From: Sphingomonas sanxanigenens DSM 19645 = NX02
Lineage (GTDB): Bacteria; Pseudomonadota; Alphaproteobacteria; Sphingomonadales; Sphingomonadaceae
DNA length: 64,000 nt
Direction of reading: 5' to 3'
NCBI RefSeq assembly: GCF_000512205.2
Contig: NZ_CP006644.1
Span: 1,854,520 to 1,918,519, forward strand
Shown: piece after piece, positions 8,637 to 17,880 of the stretch
How the letters are laid out: every line of letters begins with the position of its first letter
Position numbering within the stretch: the stretch's first letter is position 1
Notes under the pieces: generated by a model
Database searches by the model: none
The model's input: the letters and a program-made list of their open reading frames with translations, nothing else
Told to the model about the DNA's origin: nothing
Made by a program: the position numbers and the translations under genes

Positions 8637-10142
8637 TCAATCCTCATCGGCGCCCGGGGTTTCGGAAGGGGGATCGGGTACCGGCTGGCGCGCGCGCAGC
8701 GCCTCGATCATCCGCGCCGCATCCTCGGAGGCGTTTCCGCCATGCGGATTGTTCGCGAGCGGCTGGAGCAAGGTGATTGCGGCGTCGGGCTTGCTCGCGC
8801 GCGCCAGCAGCCGCGCGTAGGTGAAGCGCACGCCGACATGCTGCGGCAGCAGTTGATAAGCGCGCGCGAGGCCCTGTTTCGCGGTTGCCGACGGTTCCAG
8901 GCCGAGCCGGGTATAGATGCGGAAATTCTCGTAGAGCGGCAGCGGATCGTTGGGCGCCGCGCGGTTGGCGCGGATGATGTCGGCGCGTGCCGCCTTCCAC
9001 GCCTCGGTGTCGCGGTTGCCCGCCTTCTGCAGCCGTGCGGCCTCGGCCAGCGCGCGCCAAAGCGCGGCGCGGCCCAGATCGGGATCGAGCGCGAGTGCCT
9101 TGTCCGCCGCGGCCTTGGCAGCGTCGTGCTCGCCCAGCAGCAGCCGCGCCTGCGCGAGCATCGCGAAAGTCTCGGCGTTGTCTGGAAACTGCGCCGCCGC
9201 CCGTTCGAGCTCGGTCGCAAGGGCAAGCCGGCGTTCGCGGGGTACGCCACGCATCAGCGCGATGCGCTCGCGGATCGTCTGCTGGCCTGCGGCATCGAGC
9301 GCCGTCACCGTCGCGGCGCCCCGATAGACGAAGGGCTGCGCGATGTGGAAATAGTTGAGCCGCGATTGCTCCCGGTAGCGATCATAGTCGTTCTGCAGCT
9401 GGTCCAGCGGCCCGAACGCCTCTGTGGCGGCATCGCGATTGGGCCGTCCTCCGGCAAGCAGATCGAGATAGCGCGACAATTGGCCGGGGCGTTCGCCGCT
9501 GACCGACAGGTAATGCGTCAGCATCCAGCCTTCGGCGTAGAGTGCGCTGGTCTGCGGCCCCTTCAGCGTCCCGCGATTGGCGGTCAGCAGTCGTTCGAGC
9601 GGCATTTGCGGGCCGTTGCGCGCGGCCATCCAGCGTGCGGCCGGCGGTGTGCCCAGGCTCGCGAAATCCTGCTTGTCGAAGCTTGCGGTGGAAAGGAAGT
9701 CCGCGAAGCCCTCGACATACCAGATCGGGTAGGTCGAGGGAAAATACTGCATCATCAGATGATGCGCATATTCGTGGCGCAGCACGATCTCGCCGGTCTG
9801 GATCGAACCGGTGGCGCGGGGCACCACCGCCAGCGCGCCGCCCGCGGCGGGCACATAGAAGCCGCCGACATTGCCCGAATTGTCGCCGAACACGGCACGC
9901 ACCTGGCCGTCGGTATCCAGCGCGAACACCGTCAGCTTCATGCCAGGTTCGCGATCTCCCAACGCGAACACGTGGCGCGCCAGCATGTCGAAGCGCTCAA
10001 GCTCCAGCGCATAGTCCCGCGCCTTGTCCGGACGGGTATCGGCATAGACGGTGAAATGCTCGGTATCGACACGCTGCCAATCGGCGCGGGCGGGCACACT
10101 TGCCGTGGCCAGCAGGGCAAAAATCAGTCGGATCAAGCGCAT
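8637..10142 (-). CDS. Secreted HEXXH (gluzincin-like, DUF1570-type) protein with TPR-like tail
   Basis: From ATG 10142 (with GGAGCG upstream) the product is 501 residues with a cleavable signal peptide ending near PARA-20. An N-terminal domain (WQRVDTEHFTVYAD) is followed by the zinc-site motif HEYAH at 123-127 and a downstream Glu in YVEGFADF (E144), the arrangement of a gluzincin metallopeptidase. The C-terminal half is helical with TPR-like repeats (ALDPDLGRAALWRALAEA). A paralogue with the same order lies at 11,777-13,351, on the other side of a trypsin-like protease. Proteolytic activity is inferred from the residues only; a structural role cannot be excluded. Confidence 0.85.
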   Translation of the reverse strand: MRLIRLIFALLATASVPARADWQRVDTEHFTVYADTRPDKARDYALELERFDMLARHVFALGDREPGMKLTVFALDTDGQVRAVFGDNSGNVGGFYVPAAGGALAVVPRATGSIQTGEIVLRHEYAHHLMMQYFPSTYPIWYVEGFADFLSTASFDKQDFASLGTPPAARWMAARNGPQMPLERLLTANRGTLKGPQTSALYAEGWMLTHYLSVSGERPGQLSRYLDLLAGGRPNRDAATEAFGPLDQLQNDYDRYREQSRLNYFHIAQPFVYRGAATVTALDAAGQQTIRERIALMRGVPRERRLALATELERAAAQFPDNAETFAMLAQARLLLGEHDAAKAAADKALALDPDLGRAALWRALAEAARLQKAGNRDTEAWKAARADIIRANRAAPNDPLPLYENFRIYTRLGLEPSATAKQGLARAYQLLPQHVGVRFTYARLLARASKPDAAITLLQPLANNPHGGNASEDAARMIEALRARQPVPDPPSETPGADED

Positions 10143-10203
10143 GACTTCGCTCCCGTCAGTCCGCAGGGCTATCGCCCGTCGTCGCGCCGGGCAAGGCCGG
10201 ATG

Positions 10204-11724
10204 TCAGGGCGCGACGAGCTTTCCACATTGATAGACCAGGCTCTCGTTCGCCTGCGGCGGCAACGACGTGCGGATTGCCGCCTGCATTTCCGCCACCGTT
10301 CGCAGCACCTCCGGATCGGTGGTGCAACCCGTCTGATCATAGCGGCGGCGAATCTCACGCACCGATTCCATGTCGGCGGCGTTCAGCAGGTAACGGTCCG
10401 AGCGGAAACGGCCTTTGGCGGGCTCGAAGCTCTGCACGGTGACCGTGGCGTCGTTCTCTGGAACCAGCGCTCGACTCCAGATGCCGCTCGCGATCTCGCC
10501 ATATTGGGTCTTGCCGTTGACGCAGCCGGTGGCGGTCCACTCGAACGGCAGGTCATCGGTGGCGGAAACGGTGATGCGGCTGCGATCGCTGACCACACGG
10601 CAGATATTCTTGCCGATCGCATCATAGCCCTCGGCAACAACCTTCTTTTCCGGCGGCATGCGATCGTCGACCTCGTCGAACTTGGGCCGGTTGAGGAAGA
10701 TGAGCAGTGCGCCCGCGAGCAGCAGCATGCTGACGACGATCGCGCCGATGCCCGGGTTGCGGCGCTGCTGGCTGAGCGCGAGACCGCCGCCGGCCAGCGC
10801 CAGCACGCCGAGCGCGAGGAGCACAGCCGCGACCGCGATGGCGTTCTCGCGCTCGGTTGCGATTTCGCGCTCGATGCGTTCGCGTTCGGCGGCGCGCGCA
10901 GCCTTGGCGTCCTCGGCCATGCGGCGCTGCGCCTCGGCGTCGCTCGCATCGCTTGCGGCTGCGCGACGTTCGAGTTCGGCCTGTTCCGCGGCGGAGAGGC
11001 AGCGCACCGGCGTCGTGCGCGCCTCGACTTGGGCGCCCTTGAGGAACGCGGTCAGTTCGCGGCCGCTGGCGGCGAAACCGAACTCGGCATCGACGCCGTC
11101 GGATGCGCTCAGATAGGAATTGACCCCGACGATGCGGCCGCACTCGTCGAGCAGCGGCCCGCCGCTGCTGCCGCGCGCGATCGCAGCGGTGTGCAGGATG
11201 GTGTCATAATCCTTGCTGCTGCGTCCTTGCGAGATCAGGCCCTGCGTGCGCACCGGCGCGGTCGGGCGGATCAGGTCATCGGCGTTGCGGCCTTCCGCGC
11301 GGTCGACATTGCTGGGATAGCCGATCGCATAGACCGGTTCCGAACCTTCGGGCGGCAATGTCGCGATCGTGCCGGGCGCCAGCTGTCCGCCATCCAGGTC
11401 GACCAGCGCGAGATCGACGCGCTGAGAATAGGTGGCAACCTTGCCGACGAAGCCTTCCTTGCCGTCATAGGGCACAACGAAGATCAGCATCTCGGGATCG
11501 TCGAGCGCTTGTTCGACGACATGGAGGTTGGTGACGATCTGCCGCGGCCCGACCGCGAAACCGCTGCCATGGCCGCGATAGAAATAGTCGTTGCCGTCGG
11601 TCGCGACCACCACGACGCGCACCACGCTGCGCTCGGCCGCGCTGATGTCGCGGCTTTGCGCGTGCAGGGGCCCGGCCAGCAGCGCGACGACCATCATCAG
11701 CCCGGCGATGAACGCGTGCTTCAC
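10204..11724 (-). CDS. Membrane-anchored trypsin-like serine protease
   Basis: The predicted product has 506 residues from GTG 11724, which has GGGGGA five bases upstream; ATG 11748 is an alternative. A signal peptide (about residues 1-23) leads into a chymotrypsin-fold domain with the full triad: H68 in TNLHVV, D104 in RVDLALVDLD and S187 in ARGSSGGPLLDE. No PDZ domain is seen. The protease domain is followed by a charged, probably coiled-coil stretch and two hydrophobic segments (AVAAVLLALGVLALAGGGLAL and IGAIVVSMLLLAGALLIFL), then a small soluble domain with several Cys. It probably works in the periplasm attached to the membrane. It is flanked on the same strand by two paralogous HEXXH proteins. 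Confidence 0.88.
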   Translation of the reverse strand: MKHAFIAGLMMVVALLAGPLHAQSRDISAAERSVVRVVVVATDGNDYFYRGHGSGFAVGPRQIVTNLHVVEQALDDPEMLIFVVPYDGKEGFVGKVATYSQRVDLALVDLDGGQLAPGTIATLPPEGSEPVYAIGYPSNVDRAEGRNADDLIRPTAPVRTQGLISQGRSSKDYDTILHTAAIARGSSGGPLLDECGRIVGVNSYLSASDGVDAEFGFAASGRELTAFLKGAQVEARTTPVRCLSAAEQAELERRAAASDASDAEAQRRMAEDAKAARAAERERIEREIATERENAIAVAAVLLALGVLALAGGGLALSQQRRNPGIGAIVVSMLLLAGALLIFLNRPKFDEVDDRMPPEKKVVAEGYDAIGKNICRVVSDRSRITVSATDDLPFEWTATGCVNGKTQYGEIASGIWSRALVPENDATVTVQSFEPAKGRFRSDRYLLNAADMESVREIRRRYDQTGCTTDPEVLRTVAEMQAAIRTSLPPQANESLVYQCGKLVAP

Positions 11725-11776
11725 CTGTATCCCCCATGTGCGACCCATGGCGTGCCCCATATCGTGGAGGCACGCC

Positions 11777-13351
11777 TTAGGAAATATCTGGATGCGTGCG
11801 TTTGCCGCGATACGCCTTTTCGCCCTCCGCGGGCACCTGCTTATTGTCATCAGGCGTGCTGTCCATCGCGGCGAGGGCTGCCTTGCCGTCCATCGCGTCG
11901 AGGGCCCTCATCACCGACATCGCCCAGTCGCGCTGCGCTGCGCCCTGTTCGGCACTGTAGGCGATTGGGGCGATCGCCACTCGCGCTTCGGCAAGCTTCT
12001 GCTGCCCGATCAGCAGCCGCGTCGCCAGGATCCGAAGGCCATAGTCGAACGGCGCCAGCGCATGCGCATAGAGCAGGCCGGATTCGGCGTTCGCAGTGAC
12101 CGGCTGGCCGGCGGCGCCGAAGCTCTGATAATAGAGGATCAGCGGCCAGGCATATTCGGGATCGATGCGGTTCGCGGCGAGGTACCAACGGCGCACCTCC
12201 CGCCAGTCCGTATCCTTCGTATCCGCCTTCGCGAGCAGCCGCGCCTGCGCCGAAAGCCCCTTGTAGATCATCGCGTGGATAGATTTTGGGTCGGCGCGCA
12301 GCGCCCGATCCGCCGCGGCCTCTGCCGCTGCATGATTGCCCGCATCATATTCTGCCTCGGCCAGCACATTCTGCGCGCCGGCATCGTCGGGATAGGCGGC
12401 TGCGGCCTTGCGGGCCTCGGCCGCGACCAGCGGGGCTGTTTTCTCGCTCACCCCGCGCGTCGATCGGATGCTGACCTCCATTGTCGCGGCTTCGCCGGGC
12501 GTCAGCGGCCGGACGGCGACCGCGCCGGGATCGAGCCCCGATTTGATGCCCAGCGCCGGCAATTTGCGCTGCCGGATGTAGCGGTTCAGGGCTTGGTCGA
12601 ACGCGCGTGAATCGCCGAATACCGCGCTGGCCGTATCTGCATCGGTGCCGCTGTTGATCGCGTTCAGATAGGTCCGCAACAGCTTCGCGCGTTCCGGCTC
12701 CATCGCCAGATAATGAATCGCCAGCCAGCCGCGGGCGTACAGCGCGGCCGTCTGTTCATCGCTCAGCCGGCCGGGATTGAGCTTGAGCATCGTCCGGGCG
12801 GGCAGGATCGATGCGTCGAGCATGCCCCAGGCGCGATAGCGCGGCGCCGTGCCCAGCACCAGCTTGCCGTCGTCCTCGAACGTGGCTGTCGCGTAGAACT
12901 CCGCGAACCCTTCCGAAAACCAGAGTGGCACGACGGTGTTGCCCCAACTCTGATACATGAAATGATGCGCGTATTCGTGCAGCAGGACCGTCTGCGCGTT
13001 CAGCGAATATCTGCCCGTATCGGCGCGGCGGGGGACGAAGGCGACGCTTCCCGACGCGCGGTTCTCCATGAAGCCGGCAACGCTGCGGATACCCGCCAGC
13101 CGCCGGATGTCGCCCATATCGTCGACGATGTAGATGGTGACGCGGCTCGACGCACTGGCCGGGATCTTCGGCGCCGATGTCACCAGCCGCAGCGCACTGT
13201 CAAATTGTTCGAGGCGTGCGGCAAAGTTGCGAATATTCTCCGAGCTGTCGTTCGAATAGATGATGAAATGATCGCTGCTCGCCTCATGCCAGGCGGCAGA
13301 GGCGGTTTGCGGCAGGAACAGAAACATCAAGAATGACAGGACACGCAGCAC
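11777..13351 (-). CDS. Secreted HEXXH (gluzincin-like, DUF1570-type) protein, paralogue
   Basis: A 524-residue product is predicted from GTG 13351; a GGGGGTG sequence lies just upstream, and this start gives a signal peptide ending at TASA. The frame is open further upstream to 13411, overlapping the end of priA, but that part is not signal-like. Like its paralogue at 8,637-10,142 it has WHEASSDHFIIYSN, the zinc motif HEYAH at 125-129, a downstream Glu in FSEGFAEF (E147) and TPR-like C-terminal repeats. The two are clearly diverged duplicates. Transcription runs with priA upstream and the serine protease downstream. Confidence 0.85.
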   Translation of the reverse strand: MLRVLSFLMFLFLPQTASAAWHEASSDHFIIYSNDSSENIRNFAARLEQFDSALRLVTSAPKIPASASSRVTIYIVDDMGDIRRLAGIRSVAGFMENRASGSVAFVPRRADTGRYSLNAQTVLLHEYAHHFMYQSWGNTVVPLWFSEGFAEFYATATFEDDGKLVLGTAPRYRAWGMLDASILPARTMLKLNPGRLSDEQTAALYARGWLAIHYLAMEPERAKLLRTYLNAINSGTDADTASAVFGDSRAFDQALNRYIRQRKLPALGIKSGLDPGAVAVRPLTPGEAATMEVSIRSTRGVSEKTAPLVAAEARKAAAAYPDDAGAQNVLAEAEYDAGNHAAAEAAADRALRADPKSIHAMIYKGLSAQARLLAKADTKDTDWREVRRWYLAANRIDPEYAWPLILYYQSFGAAGQPVTANAESGLLYAHALAPFDYGLRILATRLLIGQQKLAEARVAIAPIAYSAEQGAAQRDWAMSVMRALDAMDGKAALAAMDSTPDDNKQVPAEGEKAYRGKRTHPDIS

Positions 13352-13407
13352 GACGAAACACCCCCATTTCGTAGATGGCGAAAGCCTATCCGCGCTGCGA
13401 TGCCGGA

Positions 13408-15576
13408 TCAAACGAAACTATAGGGGTCCACATCGACCGAAACCCGCACGCTGCGCGGCCATTCGAGCCCGCCCAGCCACTCGCGGATCGCCGATTGCAC
13501 GTCGAGTGCGCGGACCGCGTGGACCAGCAGGCGCTGGCGGTGGCGGCCGCGCAGCATCGCCATCGGCGCGGGGGCGGGGCCATAGACCGCCATGCCTTCG
13601 ATCCGTGGCGCGGTGCGGCCGATCAGGGTCGCGGTCTCGGCCGCCTGGCGCTGGTCCTCGGCGGAGATGATGATCGCGGCATAGCGCCCGAACGGCGGGG
13701 CGTTGGCATCGCGCCGCGCCTCGGTTTCCGCGGCGTAGAAGGCAGCGGCGTCGCCGGCGACCAGCGCCTTGATCACCGGATGGCTGGGGCCGTGCGTCTG
13801 GATCATGACATGCCCGGGCTTCTCGCCGCGGCCGGCGCGGCCCGCGACCTGCATGATCTGCTGGAAGGTCCGCTCCGCCGCGCGCAGGTCACCGCCGGCC
13901 AGCCCCAGATCGGCGTCGATCACGCCCACCAACGTGAGTTCGGGGAAATGATAGCCCTTGGTGATCAACTGGGTGCCGATGACGATGTCGATCTCGCGCG
14001 CTTCCATCCGCCCGACGAACTCGGCCGCCTTCGCCGGGGACCACATCGTGTCGGACGTGACCAGCGCGGTGCGCGCGTCGGGGAAGAGTTCCGCGACCTC
14101 GTCGGCGATGCGCTCCACGCCGGGGCCGCAAGCGACGAGGCTGTCCGCCTCGTGACATTCGGGGCATTCGGCGGGCGGCGGCATCACATGCCCGCAATGA
14201 TGGCATTGCAGCCGGCGAATCAGCCGGTGTTCGACCATCCACGCGGTGCAATTGGGGCATTGGAAGCGGTGGCCGCAGGTGCGGCACAGGGTGAGCGGCG
14301 CATAGCCGCGGCGATTGAGGAACAGCAAGGCCTGCTCGCCGCGCGCGATCGTTTCTTCCATCGCCCTGACCAGCGGCGGCGCAATCCAGTGCTGGCGGCT
14401 CGGCGGATGCGCGGTCAGGTCGATCGCGGCGATATCGGGCAGGGTCGCGCCGCCGAAGCGATCGGGCAGTTTCAGTTCCCGATAGCGGCCGATGGCGACC
14501 TGATGGCGCGTCTCGATCGCCGGCGTCGCACTGGCGAGGATCACCGGGCAGCCTTCGAAATTGCCGCGCATCACCGCCACGTCACGCGCATGATAGGTGA
14601 CGCCGTCTTCCTGCTTGAAACTGGTCTCGTGCGCCTCGTCGACCACGATCAGCCGCAGGTCGCGATAGGGCAGGAACAGCGCCGATCGCGCACCGACCGT
14701 CACCTTCGCCTCGCCGCTGGCGATCGCGCGCCACGCCCGGCGCCGCTGCGACTGGCGCAGTCCCGAATGCCAGGCGACGGGCTGGTGGCCGAAGCGCCCC
14801 TCGAAGCGGCGCAGGAAGGGTTCGGTCAGCGCGATTTCCGGCAGCAGGACCAGGGTCTGCCCACCCTCGTCGAGCGCGCGGGCGACCGCCTCGAAATAGA
14901 CCTCGGTCTTGCCCGATCCGGTGACGCCGTCGAGCAGGAAGGTCTGGAAGCCGCGCGCGGAAACCGCCCCGGCGAGGGTTCCGGCAACCTGCGCCTGTTC
15001 GGCCGACAGCGTGGGGCGCGCGAAGGCCGGATCGGGGCGCGGATAGGGATCTTCAACCGAGACCTCGACCGCCTCGATCGCACCGGCCTTCACCAGCCCG
15101 CGGATGACAGCGTCGGAAACGTCGGCGATCGTCGCCAGTTCGCGTACCAGCCCCTGCCGCTCGCCGATCCGCTCCAGCGCCTGAGTGCGCATCGGCGTCA
15201 TCCGATCGGGCACGCGACCGGTCAGGCGATATTCGGTGACGGTGCGGCTGGCATCGAGCGCGGAGGCAGAGGACAGCGCCATGCGCAGCACAGCGGCCGG
15301 CGGCGACAGATAATAGTCGGACGTCCACTCGATCAGCCGCCGCAGCGGCGCGCCCAGCGGCGGCAGATCATAGACGCCGAGCAGGGGCCGTAATCGATTG
15401 TCGCCCACTTCTGCGTCTGAGGGCATCCTCTCGGGCTCCCAGACCACGCCGGCAAGCTGGCGCGGCCCGAGCGGCGCGAGCACGATGCTGCCGGGTTCGA
15501 CGGCATGTTCGCGATCCACGCGATAGTCGAGGGGGCCGAGGGCCGGGTTCAGCAACAGGACTCGCGCGCGCGCCAT
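13408..15576 (-). CDS. priA: Primosomal protein N' (replication restart helicase PriA)
   Basis: The 722-residue ATP-dependent 3'-5' DNA helicase reloads the replisome at collapsed forks. An N-terminal DNA-binding region (LDYRVD) is followed by the Walker A motif GVTGSGKT (217-224), the DEAH box in IVVDEAHETSFKQ, a zinc-binding insert with paired cysteines (CRTCGHRFQCPNC and later CHHCGH...CPEC), and helicase motifs including GTQLITKGYHFP and QVAGRAGR. Length and motif order are normal for PriA. It begins about 280 bases from the divergent sorbosone-dehydrogenase-like gene and ends next to the HEXXH paralogue. Confidence 0.97.
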   Translation of the reverse strand: MARARVLLLNPALGPLDYRVDREHAVEPGSIVLAPLGPRQLAGVVWEPERMPSDAEVGDNRLRPLLGVYDLPPLGAPLRRLIEWTSDYYLSPPAAVLRMALSSASALDASRTVTEYRLTGRVPDRMTPMRTQALERIGERQGLVRELATIADVSDAVIRGLVKAGAIEAVEVSVEDPYPRPDPAFARPTLSAEQAQVAGTLAGAVSARGFQTFLLDGVTGSGKTEVYFEAVARALDEGGQTLVLLPEIALTEPFLRRFEGRFGHQPVAWHSGLRQSQRRRAWRAIASGEAKVTVGARSALFLPYRDLRLIVVDEAHETSFKQEDGVTYHARDVAVMRGNFEGCPVILASATPAIETRHQVAIGRYRELKLPDRFGGATLPDIAAIDLTAHPPSRQHWIAPPLVRAMEETIARGEQALLFLNRRGYAPLTLCRTCGHRFQCPNCTAWMVEHRLIRRLQCHHCGHVMPPPAECPECHEADSLVACGPGVERIADEVAELFPDARTALVTSDTMWSPAKAAEFVGRMEAREIDIVIGTQLITKGYHFPELTLVGVIDADLGLAGGDLRAAERTFQQIMQVAGRAGRGEKPGHVMIQTHGPSHPVIKALVAGDAAAFYAAETEARRDANAPPFGRYAAIIISAEDQRQAAETATLIGRTAPRIEGMAVYGPAPAPMAMLRGRHRQRLLVHAVRALDVQSAIREWLGGLEWPRSVRVSVDVDPYSFV

Positions 15577-15858
15577 CGCCGCTAGTTAGGGATGGACGCG
15601 CTGGAAGAACATCCCTCTGTGCCGAGACCTGCACCAGCGCACTGGCCTGACAGGCGTCGACACGGAGATCCTAATCCTCACCGGCCCTGCAAAGGATGTG
15701 TTCGATCCGATGCCCGACGGCTTTTCAGATAATCCGTATCACCCCTGACTGAGCTGCCGTTGAGGCGTCCTTGACATTGCCGAGATCACAACGGCATGCC
15801 ATGCCAAAATACGGAACATTCAACCAAATGGTGGAGGTGCGTGAATTGGGGGGGCGCT

Positions 15859-17190
15859 ATGCTGGGACGTGAAGAGCCGTCACTCGGACATTCTCGCCTG
15901 CCAACGGCATTCCCGCTGAGTCGCTGGCGTCGACCATCACTGGCGCTCGCTCTTTCCTTCGCCGCGCTGCCCGCCGTGGCGCAGGTGCAGAACGGCCCCG
16001 GTATCGGCTCCAATCCTCAATTGCCGCCGCCGTATCAGACGAAGTCCGCGGTCAACACGCCGGACACCACGCCGTTTCCGAACGGTGGCGGGCCGGCCGC
16101 AGCAGCGGGGCTCGCCGTCAATCGGTTTGCGGATGGTCTGGATTCGCCGCGCAATGCCGTCGTGCTGCCAAATGGCGACGTCCTGGTGGCCGAGGCGCGG
16201 ACCGAGCGGAAGAACGAGGATCCGACCTATCGCGATCAGGGCCGGAACCGCATCCTGCTGCTGCGCGACAGCGATGGCGATGGACGCGCCGATGTCCGCG
16301 AGGTGCTTATCGCCGGGCTGCAACAACCCTACGGCATGGCGCTGATCGGAGCGAAGCTGTATATCGCCAACGCCAATGGCGTGTTCTGGACGCCTTATGC
16401 GATCGGGACGACGCGGATCGCCGACGATGCGCCGCGGACCTGGATCACCCGGTTCGATCCGACCGGCTACAACAATCACTGGACCCGCAACCTGCTGTCC
16501 AGCCGCGATGGCAAGACGCTATACGTCGCCATCGGTTCGGCCAGCAACGCCGGCGAATATGGGATGGAGAAGGAAAAGCGCCGCGCGGCGATCCTCGCCA
16601 TCGATCTGCAAACCGGGCGCGAGCGCATTTTTGCCGATGGCATCCGCAATCCGGTCGGCATGGCGCTGGAACCGGTCACGGGCAAGCTGTGGACGTCGGT
16701 GAACGAACGGGACGAACTGGGCGACGATCTCGTGCCCGACTACATCACATCGGTTCAGGAAGGCGGCTTCTATGGATGGCCCTACAGCTATTGGGGGAAG
16801 CATCCCGATCCGCGGCTGAAAGGCCAGCGCCCGGATCTGGTCGCGCGCGCGATCACGCCCGACTATGCCGTGGGCGCGCACGCCTCGGCGCTGGGCATCT
16901 CGTTCGGCGATCGGACGTCGTTGCCGCAGCCGTTCCGATCGGGAGCGTTCGTCGCCCGCCACGGATCGTGGAACCGGGCGCAACTGCTCGGCTATGATGT
17001 GGTGTTCGTTCCCTTCCGCGATGGGCGCCCCGCCGGCGACATGAAACCGGTTCTGACCGCCTTCACCGACGGCGTGCTGGTTCACGGCCGGCCGCGTGCT
17101 CTGGCAACCGCCAAGGATGGCGCGTTGCTGGTGGTGGACGACAAGGGCGGAGCCATCTGGCGCGTCGCCGCGGCGGCCGCTGCGCCATAA
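15859..17190 (+). CDS. Periplasmic PQQ-type sugar dehydrogenase (L-sorbosone dehydrogenase-like)
   Basis: From ATG 15859 the product is 443 residues with a positively charged, hydrophobic signal region ending at AVAQ; in-frame starts at 15796 and 15841 are possible. The mature part has the features of the GDH/sorbosone dehydrogenase beta-propeller family: LDSPRNAVVLPNGDVLVAEARTE-like, RNPVGMALEPVTGKLWTSVNERDELGDDLVPDY and GAHASALGISF. Such enzymes oxidise sugars or aldoses in the periplasm using PQQ; cofactor use is inferred. The gene stands alone and ends at a hairpin shared with the convergent ohr. Confidence 0.87.
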   Translation: MLGREEPSLGHSRLPTAFPLSRWRRPSLALALSFAALPAVAQVQNGPGIGSNPQLPPPYQTKSAVNTPDTTPFPNGGGPAAAAGLAVNRFADGLDSPRNAVVLPNGDVLVAEARTERKNEDPTYRDQGRNRILLLRDSDGDGRADVREVLIAGLQQPYGMALIGAKLYIANANGVFWTPYAIGTTRIADDAPRTWITRFDPTGYNNHWTRNLLSSRDGKTLYVAIGSASNAGEYGMEKEKRRAAILAIDLQTGRERIFADGIRNPVGMALEPVTGKLWTSVNERDELGDDLVPDYITSVQEGGFYGWPYSYWGKHPDPRLKGQRPDLVARAITPDYAVGAHASALGISFGDRTSLPQPFRSGAFVARHGSWNRAQLLGYDVVFVPFRDGRPAGDMKPVLTAFTDGVLVHGRPRALATAKDGALLVVDDKGGAIWRVAAAAAAP

Positions 17191-17194
17191 AAGG

Positions 17195-17218
17195 CTTCTC
17201 CCGCCGGAGCGGGAGAAG
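17195..17218. terminator. Bidirectional hairpin between convergent genes
   Basis: CTTCTCCCGC, loop CGGA, GCGGGAGAAG forms a 10-bp perfect stem between the sugar-dehydrogenase stop (17190) and the ohr stop (17247). It is similar in style to the hairpin at 7588. Confidence 0.72.
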
Positions 17219-17246
17219 ATCCGAAAATGGCGTGGGGAGCCCCGCG

Positions 17247-17669
17247 TCAGATCAGGCTGATGCGCACGTCCAGCCCGTTACGGGTGGCGTGGCTGTAGGG
17301 GCAGACGATGTGCGCCTGGTCGACGATCGCCTGCGCGGTCTCGTGGTCGATACCGGGCAGGCTGATCGCCAGCGCCACGTCGAGGCCGAAGCCCTGGCCA
17401 TCGTCACGCGCGCCGATCCCGACGGTGGCGGTCACGGTGGAATCCTCCGAAACCTTCACCTTCTTCTGGCTCGCGACGAATTTCACGGCGCCGAGGAAAC
17501 AGGCCGAATAACCCGCGGCGAAAAGCTGTTCGGGGTTGTTGCCCTCACCACCCGGGCCGCCCAATTCCTTGGGGGTGACCAGCGACACGGCGAGCGCGCC
17601 GTCCTTGGTGCTGGCGCTGCCGGTGCGGCCGCCGGTGGCCGTGGCTTCGGTGGAATAGAGAACCTTCAT
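17247..17669 (-). CDS. ohr: Organic hydroperoxide resistance protein
   Basis: The 140-residue thiol peroxidase of the Ohr/OsmC family reduces organic hydroperoxides in the cytosol with two redox cysteines, C57 in GYSACFLGAV and C123 in HIVCPYSHATRNG; the latter motif separates Ohr from OsmC. Length is normal for the family. An excellent promoter with an embedded 16-bp palindrome lies upstream (17,724-17,752), which points to repression by an OhrR/MarR-type regulator not found in this window. Confidence 0.95.
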   Translation of the reverse strand: MKVLYSTEATATGGRTGSASTKDGALAVSLVTPKELGGPGGEGNNPEQLFAAGYSACFLGAVKFVASQKKVKVSEDSTVTATVGIGARDDGQGFGLDVALAISLPGIDHETAQAIVDQAHIVCPYSHATRNGLDVRISLI

Positions 17670-17723
17670 CGTCTGTCTCCTTGCTCGCCCCGCCGGTGGT
17701 TCCGTTGGCGGGCTGATGCAGCT

Positions 17724-17752
17724 TATATATCGTGCACGATATTATCGTTCAA
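17724..17752 (-). promoter_or_regulatory. ohr promoter with embedded palindromic operator
   Basis: On the minus strand the -35 element TTGAAC (17752-17747) and the -10 element TATATA (17729-17724) are separated by exactly 17 bases. The 16-bp perfect palindrome ATATCGTGCACGATAT (17727-17742) fills most of the spacer and part of the -10. A MarR-family repressor bound here would block RNA polymerase. The site is 58 bases upstream of the ohr start. Confidence 0.85.
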
Positions 17753-17880
17753 TAAAGTTTGAGTTGGCCACGCGAAACCTGAGCTTGGTAGCGTTCCCAC
17801 AGCCGCGCAGCTAAGCGTTGGGCGTCAGCGTTCGCGCGCCTATAGAGGGCGCCGATTCGCACAGCCCAGAGGGGACGATC

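Noticed and set aside
13352-13411. Upstream extension of the HEXXH paralogue into priA.
   Set aside because: The extension is not signal-like; the GTG at 13351 has a good ribosome-binding site and starts a proper signal peptide.
15771-15800. TTGACA 90 bases upstream of the sorbosone-dehydrogenase-like gene as a possible -35.
   Set aside because: The hexamer 17 bases downstream (GCATGC) is not a credible -10.
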